A stretch of DNA of 64,000 nucleotides. Origin: Halomonas litopenaei. GTDB lineage: Bacteria > Pseudomonadota > Gammaproteobacteria > Pseudomonadales > Halomonadaceae. Made by a program: the position numbers and the translations under genes. Of the stretch, positions 43,905-51,949 are shown piece by piece. A model generated the notes under the pieces. That model searched no databases. It was not told where the DNA came from and saw only the letters and a list, made by a program, of their open reading frames with translations. Each line of letters begins with the position of its first letter. Within the stretch, counting starts at the first letter, position 1. The stretch is taken from contig NZ_PXNS01000008.1 in the NCBI RefSeq assembly GCF_003045775.1, forward strand, positions 1 to 64,000. Direction: 5' to 3'.

Positions 43905-44786
43905 TCAATCTCCCAGCCTGTTGCTCCAGCCCAGCTTGCTGCGCAGGACGTCATAGAAGTTGTGACCCAGAGGGTGCACCAGTTGAACGTTCTGGGGCTT
44001 GCGCCGGATCACCAGAACATCATCGGGCTTGGCCACGGCACGGGTCTGGCCGTCACAGCTGATGTGGGGATAGGTCTGGTTGGTCTCACCGATATGACAG
44101 CGTATCTCGCAGCCGGCGTCGATCACGATGGGCCGGCTCGACAGGGTGTGCGGGAACATCGGTACCAGCGTCACCACGTCGAGCTTCGGATGCATGATAG
44201 GGCCACCGCCGGACATGGCGTAGGCGGTGGAACCGGTCGGCGTGGCGATGATCAGGCCATCGCTGCGCTGGCTGTAGACGAACTGGCCATCGATGAACAG
44301 TTCGAACTCGATCATCCGCACCGCCTTGCCCGGGTGCAGTACCACTTCATTGAGGGCATCGCCGCTGCCCACCAGGGAATCCCCGCGGTAGAGCTCGGCG
44401 TCGAGCAGAAAGCGCTGTTCGACCTCGTACTGTCCCGCCAGCACCTCACCGACACGGGCCTCGAGCTCATCCGGCGAGATATCGGTCAAGAAGCCCAGCC
44501 GTCCGCGATTGACCCCCAGCACCAGGGTTCCGCTGCGACACAGGGTGCGGGCCGCGCCCAGCAGGCTGCCGTCGCCCCCGACCACGATCACCAGATCACA
44601 TAGTTCGCCGAGCATGCGGCGACTGGCCTCGGCGTGGCCACGTTCCAGCAACGCCGAGGCGGTACGGTCTTCCACGATCACGTGGTAGCCGGCGTCATCC
44701 AGAAAACGAATCAGCCGCTTGAGGGTCTCGACCACCTTGGCGCTGCCCAGGCGCCCGATCAGTCCGATGTTCTTGAACGATTGCAT
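43905..44786 (-). CDS. nadK: NAD kinase
   Basis: This enzyme phosphorylates NAD to NADP. It is 293 aa. The catalytic motif GGDGSLLGAAR starts at residue 70, followed by GVNRGRLGFLTDI, the NE pair in DALNEVVLHPG, and SDGLIIATPTGSTAYAMSGGGPI with the NAD-binding glycine-rich loop. The ATG at 44786 matches the family start (QSFKNIGLIG); GGAAGG lies about 8 nt ahead. It is followed at 1 nt by the phosphoesterase gene. Confidence 0.97.
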   Translation of the reverse strand: MQSFKNIGLIGRLGSAKVVETLKRLIRFLDDAGYHVIVEDRTASALLERGHAEASRRMLGELCDLVIVVGGDGSLLGAARTLCRSGTLVLGVNRGRLGFLTDISPDELEARVGEVLAGQYEVEQRFLLDAELYRGDSLVGSGDALNEVVLHPGKAVRMIEFELFIDGQFVYSQRSDGLIIATPTGSTAYAMSGGGPIMHPKLDVVTLVPMFPHTLSSRPIVIDAGCEIRCHIGETNQTYPHISCDGQTRAVAKPDDVLVIRRKPQNVQLVHPLGHNFYDVLRSKLGWSNRLGD

Positions 44787-44907
44787 CCACGCATCCTTCC
44801 CTTGGCGACCGCTCATTATGGCGAGGGGGGCCTGGCGGAGCAAACCGCGCCCGGCGCCTCAGGCCAACGCATGGCCCAGATCGATGATCACCCAGACTGA
44901 CGATGAA

Positions 44908-45777
44908 TTAGACCGGCGCCGTCCTGTGACGCCGCTGCCACCAGGCGTTGAGCCACAGCGAACCGGCGATGATGGCGCCTCCCATGGCCAGACGAACCAG
45001 ATCAGCCTCGCGGTTCCAGATCACCAGGTTCACCGCAAGGCCAGCAGGAATCAGCATGTTGTTCATGATCGCCAGGGCGCCGGCATCCACCCGCACGGCG
45101 CCCAGGTTCCACAGGAAGTAGCCGAGCCCCGAGGCGACCAGTCCCAGCCACAGCAGCACCCCCCACTGCAGGGGTGTCGTCGGCAGCCCCGAGGTGCTTC
45201 CCAACAGCGCGAAGGCCGGCAGCGCGATGCAGGCCGCACCCAGGTAGAACCAGGCGAATACATGGTGGCGAGGCAACGAGGGGGGCAGTGCCGCCGACAG
45301 GCGCCGATAGCCGACCTGCCCCATGGCAAAGCAGAGATTGGCCCCCTGCACCACCAGGAATCCCAGCCAGAAGTCGTCGTTGACACCCTTGTAGCGAATG
45401 ACCGCCGCGCCGATCACCGCAAGCCCTGCAGTGACCAGATGGAAGGGCGTGAAACGACCAAACGCCAGGTCATCCAGAAGGGCGATGTACAGCGGCGTGA
45501 AGATGGTGAACAGCAGCACTTCCGGCACCGACAGGAGCACGAAGGACTGGTAGAAGAAGATGTACATGATGCCAAGCTGGACGGCACCAAGTGCCATCAG
45601 CGCGAGCTTGTGGCGCAGATCGAGCAGGCCGGGCTTCAACAACGGCAGGAACACCAGCGCCGCCAGCCCCACCCGCATCATCACCGCGAAATAGCTGTCC
45701 ACCTGACCGGCCAGATAGACGCCAATCAGCGAAAACGAGAACGCCCACAGGGCGGTGACCACCACCAGATAGCCCAC
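44908..45777 (-). CDS. DMT-superfamily (EamA) transporter
   Basis: This inner-membrane protein is 289 aa with ten predicted helices in two EamA repeats, starting MGYLVVVTALWAFSFSLIGVYLAG. The block FYQSFVLLSVPEVLLFTIFTPLY suits the carboxylate/amino acid/amine transporter group. The substrate is not predictable. It is monocistronic, separated from nadK by 120 nt. Confidence 0.88.
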   Translation of the reverse strand: MGYLVVVTALWAFSFSLIGVYLAGQVDSYFAVMMRVGLAALVFLPLLKPGLLDLRHKLALMALGAVQLGIMYIFFYQSFVLLSVPEVLLFTIFTPLYIALLDDLAFGRFTPFHLVTAGLAVIGAAVIRYKGVNDDFWLGFLVVQGANLCFAMGQVGYRRLSAALPPSLPRHHVFAWFYLGAACIALPAFALLGSTSGLPTTPLQWGVLLWLGLVASGLGYFLWNLGAVRVDAGALAIMNNMLIPAGLAVNLVIWNREADLVRLAMGGAIIAGSLWLNAWWQRRHRTAPV

Positions 45778-45867
45778 CGTAAACTCCCACTAGTCAAAAA
45801 GGTTTACGGCAGTATACGCGAACACCCTCTCCGGCCCAACGCTTGCCCCCTCTGAGCCCTGCTCGCC

Positions 45868-46494
45868 TCAATGATTGACCTGCTTCAACCACCAGGCCCC
45901 GTACGCCACCCCAGGCAGCCAGCCCAGCAGGGTCAGCAGGAACGCAATCGCGATCCGGCGCGAACCACCTTCGGCTACCGCCACCGCCAGCGGGGGCATC
46001 AGCAGCACCAGCACCATCAAGGCGAGCCGGGCCGCTGGCGACGCCATCAACGCCGACGCCACCTGGGGCGAGGATGTCACGGTCTCGTCACTGGTTCTGG
46101 ACGCATGCGCATCGGTGCCTTCCTTCTGCTCGGGCGCAGGCGGTGGGGTGAAGTGCTCCACCGCCGGGCTATCTGCCGGGCTATGCGCAGGGCTATTTGC
46201 AGTGTTATCCATCGCCCCAGCCTGCGCACGCTGCGGCTGCGCGTCACGCGCTGCCTGCTCCTGGGCCTGGCGATGGGCCTCGGCGTCAATCTTCTGCTCC
46301 AGGCTTTCCGCGCCTTCGGCCAGGACATCGTGGTAACGCTCCCAGTCTTCCCAGTCATGGGGTGTCCCGGCCCTGGGACGATGGTCGTGGGACTCCCGCG
46401 CTCGGTCCCAGGCCTTTTCCTCGAGGGTGTTGGGCCTTTCCTTGTCTCGCTCACCGTCGAGCCCCTTGCGGGCCAGATACTCTCGCGCGTCCAT
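45868..46494 (-). CDS. Pmp3/YqaE-domain membrane protein with charged N-terminus
   Basis: This 208-aa protein ends in two membrane helices (about 157-174 and 180-203). The sequence LMPPLAVAVAEGG...RRIAIAFLLTLLGWLPGVAYGAWWL matches the Pmp3/YqaE (UPF0057) family, normally only about 52 aa and linked to salt or membrane stress. The other 150 residues are soluble, highly charged and Trp/His-containing (MDAREYLARKGLDGERDKER, then THDWEDWERYHDVL-like sequence), with a SPAHSPADSPA repeat linker. ATG 46494 has GGAGGT upstream. Function is unknown. Confidence 0.8.
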   Translation of the reverse strand: MDAREYLARKGLDGERDKERPNTLEEKAWDRARESHDHRPRAGTPHDWEDWERYHDVLAEGAESLEQKIDAEAHRQAQEQAARDAQPQRAQAGAMDNTANSPAHSPADSPAVEHFTPPPAPEQKEGTDAHASRTSDETVTSSPQVASALMASPAARLALMVLVLLMPPLAVAVAEGGSRRIAIAFLLTLLGWLPGVAYGAWWLKQVNH

Positions 46495-46688
46495 CAGAGA
46501 ACTTACCTCCAGGGTCGAATGACGCCACCGGTATCTCCGATGGCCCATTTCAGTGTGCCAATACAGGCTTTGATGTAACAGCAACGCCTGATTGATAGAG
46601 AAACCCGCCTCAACTGTCCTACTGTTTTGATAGAGGTCACCCCCACGGGTTCCCCACAGCGCCATGTTCAGCTCCCAGGAGAGACATC

Positions 46689-48155
46689 ATGCAGGAAAGA
46701 CAGGTCGAGATCGCCATTATCGGAGCAGGAAGCGCCGGCCTTGGTGCCTGGCACGCGGCGCGACAACATACCGACAAGCTGGTGCTGATCGAATCCGGCG
46801 CCTACGGCACCACCTGCGCACGGGTCGGCTGCATGCCGTCCAAGCTGCTGATTTCCGCCGCCGACGTGGCCCAGCAGGCACGTGACTCCGAGGGCTTCGG
46901 GGTCAAGGTCAGCGGCGTCAGCGTCGACGGCCCCGCAGTCATGGAACGCCTCCAGCGGGAGCGGGATCGTTTCGTCGGCAGCGTACTGAGTTCGATGGCC
47001 CGCATCGAGGAAGACGACCGCATCGTCGGTGCCGCTCGCTTCGAAGACGCCAACACCCTGGTGGTGGGCGACCATACGCGTATCAAGGCCAAGCGCATCG
47101 TCATCGCCACCGGCTCCCGCCCCTCCTGGCCCGACTTTCTCAATGCCGCCGGGGATCGCCTGATCATCAACGACGACCTGTTCGAATGGGATGACCTGCC
47201 CGAGTCGGTGGTGGTATTCGGGCCCGGCGTCATCGGCCTCGAACTCGGTCAGGCGCTGCACCACCTGGGCGTGCGAGTGCGCATGTTCGGCGTCGGCGGC
47301 GCCATCGGTCCTCTCGGCGACCCCGATCTCAAGGCCCTCGCCGACAAGGAATTCAACACAGGGTTTCCGCTGGACCCCGACGCCACCGTCAAGAAGGTCG
47401 ACCGGGACGGCGATCAGGTGGTGGTGACCTTCCACTGTCGCGACAGCAACACCGAGAAGACCGAGCGTTTCGACTACCTGCTGGCGGCCACCGGACGCCG
47501 GCCCAACGTGGACAAGCTGGACCTGCCGAAGACCGGGCTGGAACTCAACGACCGCGGTGTGCCGGTATTCGACCGGCTGACCATGCAGTGTCGCTTCGAT
47601 GACGGTTCGCCCGCACCGATCTTTATCGCCGGTGATGCCAACCAGGATCTTCCCCTGCTGCACGAGGCGTCCGACGAGGGACGCATCGCAGGCGAAAACG
47701 CCGGACGCTACCCGGATATTCGCGCCGGTCGCAGGCGTACTCCGTTGGCGGTGGTGTTTACCGATCCGCAGATGGCAAGCGCTGGAGTAGGCTACGCTGA
47801 ACTCAAGCGTCGGGATGAACAACTGACCAACGTGGCCATCGGCGAGGTCTCGTTCGAGGATCAGGGACGGTCCACGGTGATGCGGCAGAACCGAGGCATG
47901 CTGAGGCTTTACGCAGAGCACGGCTCGGGAATTCTTCTCGGCGCGGAAATGTTCGGCCCAAGGGCGGAACACCTGGGCCACCTGTTGGCCTGGTCCATCG
48001 ACCAACGATTGACCGTGGATCGCCTGCTGGAAATGCCCTTCTACCACCCGGTGGTCGAAGAAGGCCTGAGAACAGCACTGAGGGACCTCAACGTGAATCT
48101 GCGCAGGGGTCCGGCGATCACCGAACGCTGCCTGGAGTGCGGTCCAGGCGCTTGA
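46689..48155 (+). CDS. Dihydrolipoamide dehydrogenase-like flavoprotein
   Basis: This pyridine nucleotide-disulfide oxidoreductase is 488 aa. FAD site [12 protein letters not shown] (10-21), redox disulfide Cys43/Cys48 in TTCARVGCMPSKLL, NAD site VVFGPGVIGLELGQAL near 178, second FAD motif PIFIAGDANQD and the active-site His-Glu in FYHPVVEEG are all present. The disulfide motif has CARVGC in place of CLNVGC. It is not beside 2-oxoacid dehydrogenase genes, so it may be one of the stand-alone Lpd-like enzymes. A CBS protein gene follows at 50 nt. Confidence 0.9.
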   Translation: MQERQVEIAIIGAGSAGLGAWHAARQHTDKLVLIESGAYGTTCARVGCMPSKLLISAADVAQQARDSEGFGVKVSGVSVDGPAVMERLQRERDRFVGSVLSSMARIEEDDRIVGAARFEDANTLVVGDHTRIKAKRIVIATGSRPSWPDFLNAAGDRLIINDDLFEWDDLPESVVVFGPGVIGLELGQALHHLGVRVRMFGVGGAIGPLGDPDLKALADKEFNTGFPLDPDATVKKVDRDGDQVVVTFHCRDSNTEKTERFDYLLAATGRRPNVDKLDLPKTGLELNDRGVPVFDRLTMQCRFDDGSPAPIFIAGDANQDLPLLHEASDEGRIAGENAGRYPDIRAGRRRTPLAVVFTDPQMASAGVGYAELKRRDEQLTNVAIGEVSFEDQGRSTVMRQNRGMLRLYAEHGSGILLGAEMFGPRAEHLGHLLAWSIDQRLTVDRLLEMPFYHPVVEEGLRTALRDLNVNLRRGPAITERCLECGPGA

Positions 48156-48205
48156 CGGTCAAGGGCCCGACGCATGGCGCCGGGCCGCTTCAAAGGAGAG
48201 CGGTT

Positions 48206-48628
48206 ATGCCACACAAGGCACCTCCATCGATCGTCCGGGACATCATGTCCAAGGACTGCTACCGCGTCAGCGGCAAGACCTCCATTTCCACCCTGGCGGA
48301 AGGTCTCGCTCTGCACCGATTGCCAGGGGCCCCGGTGGTGGACAACGGCGATCACCTGATCGGCTTCATCTCCGAGCAGGACGTGCTGGGCAAGGTGATC
48401 GAGAGCCTCTATCTGGATCACGAGGCACCGCTGGTCCATGAAATGATGCGTAACGAGGTGCTGTCGGTGTCTCCCACCAAGAGCATCGTCGACCTGGCCC
48501 AGGAAATGCTGGGAGCAAAACCCAAGGTGTATCCCGTCACCGAACAGGGCCGACTGGTGGGTATCGTCACCCGCCGCGACGTGCTTACCGCCGTGCTCAC
48601 CATGCGACGCCATCAACGAAGCGCCTGA
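48206..48628 (+). CDS. Tandem CBS-domain protein
   Basis: This protein of 140 aa consists of two CBS domains (about 10-65 and 75-135), with VRDIMSKDCYRVS, GAPVVDNGDHLIGFISEQDVL and YPVTEQGRLVGIVTRRDVL. Such proteins bind adenine nucleotides and regulate partners. No effector domain is attached. AAGGAG supports ATG 48206. It follows the flavoprotein gene in the same direction and ends at a good terminator. Confidence 0.92.
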   Translation: MPHKAPPSIVRDIMSKDCYRVSGKTSISTLAEGLALHRLPGAPVVDNGDHLIGFISEQDVLGKVIESLYLDHEAPLVHEMMRNEVLSVSPTKSIVDLAQEMLGAKPKVYPVTEQGRLVGIVTRRDVLTAVLTMRRHQRSA

Positions 48629-48658
48629 CCCCTCCTGTTGCGTAGCACCTTCTGTAGA

Positions 48659-48694
48659 CGCACACCGCCGGCATCACGATGCCGGCGGTGTGCG
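48659..48694 (+). terminator. Terminator after the CBS gene
   Basis: CGCACACCGCCGGCAT and its exact complement form a 16-bp stem with a 4-nt loop, 30 nt past the stop. T-tract is weak. Confidence 0.75.
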
Positions 48695-48882
48695 TGCTGT
48701 CGGTAGCGCCAACGCTGACACCACTGCCTGGCTCCATCGCCTGGCACACCGCCGTGCATCGGCCTCCCCGATCCTCCAGATGCCCCTGGCGCTTGTGCAA
48801 ACCGTAAGGGCGTTCATGGAGCATGTCTGATATGCCTCGGCCCACAGGATAGGGAAGAGAGGGAGAGCGCCTTTGCCAAAGC

Positions 48883-48913
48883 AAAAAAAACGCCCCATGG
48901 AAGCCATGAGGCG
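48883..48913 (-). terminator. Leftward intrinsic terminator
   Basis: Minus-strand CGCCTCATGG-CTT-CCATGGGGCG with TTTTTTTT is a strong intrinsic terminator. Confidence 0.9.
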
Positions 48914-48998
48914 CAACGATCGATTTAGCAAACCAGATCAACACTGCTAACGACTGCCATCGCGCATGCTGTCTGTACCACATATGACAGTCGTCACC
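48883..48998 (-). ncRNA. Candidate leftward small RNA or structured 3' UTR
   Basis: On the minus strand a stem ACGACTGTC/GGCAGTCGT (about 48954-48992) is followed by a 10-bp terminator stem (48891-48913) and eight T residues. The nearest leftward gene ends at 49174, about 260 nt earlier, so the terminator either ends that mRNA with a long structured tail or belongs to a separate small RNA. I see no clear promoter just upstream. The rest of 48695-49173 contains no gene I can support. Confidence 0.35.
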
Positions 48999-49173
48999 AG
49001 AAAAGTTCTCCTTTCATCGAAAATTTTTTTTCCTCCCCTGGGCCCGGCGGTGCACAGCGGTGAGAGAAGCGCCCTACTGACCACAGCGTTCTGCGTCGGT
49101 TCCAAGGTCTGTGGCAAGAGCTCGACGCTGCCACTACGCGACGGCTATCAATGGGCACCGCCGGCCAGGTCGA

Positions 49174-49848
49174 TCAGGGAATGGCATCAAGGATGTCGTC
49201 GACAGCGGCCAGGGTGAGGCGCCCGCCGGCACAGGCACCGGTATCCAGATGCAGAACATTGCCAAGCCACAGCGGTGCCTCGACGATGGTGTGCCCCACC
49301 ACCACCGCATCGACGCCCTCGACGCGGGTCGAGTCCAGGCTGCCGCCGCTGTCACGTCGGAATCTACGCCGCGACCATAGCAGGTGCTCGGCCGGGGTCT
49401 GCTCGATCTGGCCCCAGTCGTCGGGTGGATCGGCGTGCACCACGCCCAGGCGACGCTGTCCCGCACAGATTTCCCGAGCCAGCGGAAGATGCGGGCGGGC
49501 GGCGTTCATGGTGCTACGGGCCTCCTCGACACCATCGAGAAAGACCCAGTTGCCGCCATTGCGCTGCCACAGATCCCAGGCCATTCCTCCGCCTTCGGCC
49601 AGGGCGGTGATCGCCATCTGTTCGTGATTGCCCATCACCGCAAAGCACCAGGGCTCGAGCGCCAGCGCCAGACAGGCGAGCGATGCCTCTCCCCTGTCGA
49701 CCAGGTCACCGACGCAGAACAGCCGGTCCCGGGCGACATCGAAGTCGACCCTCTCCAGCGCTTCCATCAACTGGGCGTACTGGCCGTGCACGTCACCGAC
49801 GACGTAATCACGCCCCTTGCGGTTTGGTCCATGACGGGTACAGCGCAT
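49174..49848 (-). CDS. PrpA/lambda-phosphatase-like metallophosphoesterase
   Basis: This serine/threonine phosphatase-type enzyme is 224 aa. Metal motifs are GDVHGQYAQL (near 18), GDLVDRG (near 47), GNHEQMA (near 73) and VVVGHT with LDTGAC at the end. This arrangement is that of PrpA/PrpB and lambda phosphatase. Substrates may be phosphoproteins. It is divergent from the XRE-cupin regulator gene and is the second such phosphatase in the window. Confidence 0.9.
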   Translation of the reverse strand: MRCTRHGPNRKGRDYVVGDVHGQYAQLMEALERVDFDVARDRLFCVGDLVDRGEASLACLALALEPWCFAVMGNHEQMAITALAEGGGMAWDLWQRNGGNWVFLDGVEEARSTMNAARPHLPLAREICAGQRRLGVVHADPPDDWGQIEQTPAEHLLWSRRRFRRDSGGSLDSTRVEGVDAVVVGHTIVEAPLWLGNVLHLDTGACAGGRLTLAAVDDILDAIP

Positions 49849-49905
49849 GAGTCTTCTCCCGCCTCAGTGCAAACTCAGGCTTGACGCCATCGCAACATTC
49901 GTCCT

Positions 49906-49938
49906 ATGTTCCTTTTACAGAACGTTCGATAAATGGAA
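49906..49938. promoter_or_regulatory. Dyad upstream of the XRE-cupin gene
   Basis: GTTCC (49909-49913) and GGAAC (about 49934-49938) flank the inner palindrome GAACGTTC at about 49920-49927. The nested symmetry 30-60 nt before the regulator start suggests autoregulation. Confidence 0.45.
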
Positions 49939-49964
49939 CAACAGCTCAACCGAACAGTAACCTC

Positions 49965-50531
49965 ATGATCGAGCCCTTCTCCCAAGCTAGCTTCTCAAGC
50001 GACGACACGCTGCATGCCGAAGCACTCGGCCGGCATCTTCAGCATCTGCGCCAATTGCGTGGCTGGTCGCTATCCCGCCTGGCCAGCGACGCCGGTGTCG
50101 CCAAGTCGAATCTGTCTCGGCTGGAGCAGGGCAACGGCAACCCTACCCTGGACACCCTGTGGCGCCTGGCGAGCTGTCTCGAGGTGCCTTTCGGCACCCT
50201 GATAAAGCCAGTGACCACGGCGCTGGATGACCAGGGCGTGCAGGTCCAGTTGATCGATCAGGGCGATAGCCAACCGGCCGTCGACGTCTACTGGATGCGC
50301 CTGGACCCTGACGTCTATCGGCTCAGCGAAGCCCACCCCGCTGGCGTGCACGAGACCGTCACGGTGATCTCCGGCCGGTTGACCACCGGCCCCGAGCACG
50401 AGAGCCACACCCTGGGCCCGGGCCAGAGCGTCACCTTCGCGGCGGATCGTCCACACCTCTACGCGTCCGACAACGAGGCCACTTCCGCCATCCTGACCAT
50501 CGTCTACCATCCACCGGAAACCTCTCGATGA
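49965..50531 (+). CDS. XRE-cupin transcriptional regulator
   Basis: This regulator is 188 aa, with an N-terminal HTH_3 domain (about 20-75: LRQLRGWSLSRLASDAGVAKSNLSRLEQG) and a C-terminal cupin (about 120-185: HPAGVHETVTVISGRLTTGP and FAADRPHLYAS). It belongs to the group that often precedes azlCD. The ATG at 49965 is chosen since homology begins soon after; no strong ribosome site is seen, and a frame opening at 49881 is possible. Its stop overlaps the azlC start (ATGA), so it is in the azl operon. Confidence 0.88.
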   Translation: MIEPFSQASFSSDDTLHAEALGRHLQHLRQLRGWSLSRLASDAGVAKSNLSRLEQGNGNPTLDTLWRLASCLEVPFGTLIKPVTTALDDQGVQVQLIDQGDSQPAVDVYWMRLDPDVYRLSEAHPAGVHETVTVISGRLTTGPEHESHTLGPGQSVTFAADRPHLYASDNEATSAILTIVYHPPETSR

Positions 50532-51253
50532 CCACCACGACGACTCCTTTGCGTGCCAGCCCCTGGGTGACCGGCGTCCGCGAGGCGATCCCGCTGCTCG
50601 GCGGCTATATCCCCATCGCCATCTCCTTTGGCCTGGTCGCCGTCCAGGCGGGCTTCAGTGCCTGGGAAGCCGTCGCCATCTCTACCCTGATCTATGCTGG
50701 CGCCTCCCAGTTCGTGTTCGTCGGCATGGTGGCAGGTGGCGCCCCTCTGTGGCTGGTGGTCGCCATGACCCTGTTGATCAATGTTCGTCACGTGGTCTAC
50801 GCCCCGAACCTTGCCGCCTCGATGACCACGAGCCGCTGGTGGCCTGCACTGATGCACGGCCTGACCGACCAGGTCTTCGCCCTGGCGCTGACGCGTCTGC
50901 CGCAACTGCCGGAGGCGGCTCGGCTTGGCTGGTACACCGGCGCCGCCCTGCTGGCCTGGCTGGCCTGGATCGCCGGTACCGCCGTGGGTGCACTGGGGGG
51001 CGAATGGGTGGTGGAACGCTGGCCGCTGCTGGGAGAGGTGATGCCCTTTGCCCTGCCTGCCCTGTTTCTCGTGTTGGTGGTGCCTCGCCTGTCCAGCTTC
51101 CGCTGGGGCCTGGCGACCCTGGTGACCATCGCCGCAGGCGCCCTGCTGGCGGTGCTGGGGGTGGCCAATGCCGGCATCCCCCTGGCGGCTCTGTGCGGCG
51201 CACTTTGCTTCTTTATGGTCAAACGTTCACCGGTCACAAGGAGTCGATCATGA
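50528..51253 (+). CDS. azlC: AzlC-family branched-chain amino acid exporter, large subunit
   Basis: This inner-membrane protein is 241 aa, with GVREAIPLLGGYIPIAISFG near 17, STLIYAGASQFVFVGMV near 52 and LLINVRHVVYAPNLA near 83, all AzlC marks. With AzlD it exports branched-chain or related amino acids. It overlaps the regulator by ATGA and azlD by ATGA, so all three are translationally coupled. Confidence 0.94.
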   Translation: MTTTTTPLRASPWVTGVREAIPLLGGYIPIAISFGLVAVQAGFSAWEAVAISTLIYAGASQFVFVGMVAGGAPLWLVVAMTLLINVRHVVYAPNLAASMTTSRWWPALMHGLTDQVFALALTRLPQLPEAARLGWYTGAALLAWLAWIAGTAVGALGGEWVVERWPLLGEVMPFALPALFLVLVVPRLSSFRWGLATLVTIAAGALLAVLGVANAGIPLAALCGALCFFMVKRSPVTRSRS

Positions 51254-51594
51254 CCACTATGCTGTGGATGGCGGTGGTAGCGACCACCCTGGGCACCCTG
51301 CTGATGAGAATGGCGCCCCTGATATGGATGCGCCGTCGTCTCGCCGAGCGCCAGACGGAAGACAGCGTCGAACCGATGCCGCAGTGGCTGTCGGTGCTGG
51401 GGCCTTTGATGATCGCCGCCGTGCTGGGCGTCTCGTTGGTACCGGCACAGCCGAGCATCGCCAGCTGGAGCGCCACTGGCGTGGGGGTACTGGCGACGCT
51501 GGCGGTATGGTATCGAACGCGATCGCTGGGCTGGCCGGTCGCTGCCGGCGTGGCCGCCTACGGACTGACGCTGGTATTGGCCGGTTCGCTCTGA
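51250..51594 (+). CDS. azlD: AzlD-family exporter, small subunit
   Basis: This is a 114-aa protein with four helices (TMLWMAVVATTLGTLLMRMAP, LGPLMIAAVLGVSLVP and two more). AAGGAG precedes the ATG at 51250, which overlaps the azlC stop. It is the small partner of AzlC. Another frame is open through here but its product is a shadow. Confidence 0.92.
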   Translation: MTTMLWMAVVATTLGTLLMRMAPLIWMRRRLAERQTEDSVEPMPQWLSVLGPLMIAAVLGVSLVPAQPSIASWSATGVGVLATLAVWYRTRSLGWPVAAGVAAYGLTLVLAGSL

Positions 51595-51691
51595 CACTCA
51601 AGTCGACGCTGACCCGAAAAGGCCTACCGGGTATTGCTGTCCGCAACCCAAGCGGTCTTGCCTTTTCCTTTCCCTGTGCCTATTTCCGTCA

Positions 51692-51718
51692 GGCCCGCAC
51701 CGAATGGTGGCGGGCCGC
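51692..51718 (+). terminator. Hairpin after azlD
   Basis: GGCCCGC-ACC-GAAT-GGT-GGCGGGCC forms an imperfect stem about 100 nt past azlD. It is a likely end of the azl transcript. The rest of 51595-51814 has no gene. Confidence 0.5.
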
Positions 51719-51814
51719 TGCCTTCCTGCCCCCAACTCGCCGTGTTCCATCGTTTGACCCGCAGGCTTTTCCTGCGCGGCCAGGCGCTCTCCCTCATTTA
51801 TGCGCGCAAGATAC

Positions 51815-51841
51815 TAAAGCTCGCGCGATATCGGCCGATAC
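51815..51841 (+). promoter_or_regulatory. Sigma-28 (FliA) promoter for the chemoreceptor
   Basis: TAAAGCTC, an 11-nt spacer and GCCGATAC match the flagellar sigma-28 consensus TAAAGTTT-N11-GCCGATAA at 13 of 16 positions with exact spacing. Transcription would start about 100 nt ahead of the gene, linking it to the motility regulon. Confidence 0.75.
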
Positions 51842-51949
51842 TCGTTCGGCTCCAGTGCCGGCTCCAGGATGGAAAAGGCATTTTAAAAAGAAAAAACAAG
51901 AACCTGCTTCGACCTTGCTCCCAGCACCTTCCACTCCCGAGGTAACTTG

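Noticed and set aside
48597-48983. 128-codon minus-strand frame after the CBS gene
   Set aside because: It crosses both terminators and has no ribosome site or homology that I recognise.
50749-51249. Overlapping frame through azlC leading into azlD
   Set aside because: The azlC frame shows clear membrane-protein conservation and azlD has its own AAGGAG and ATG.
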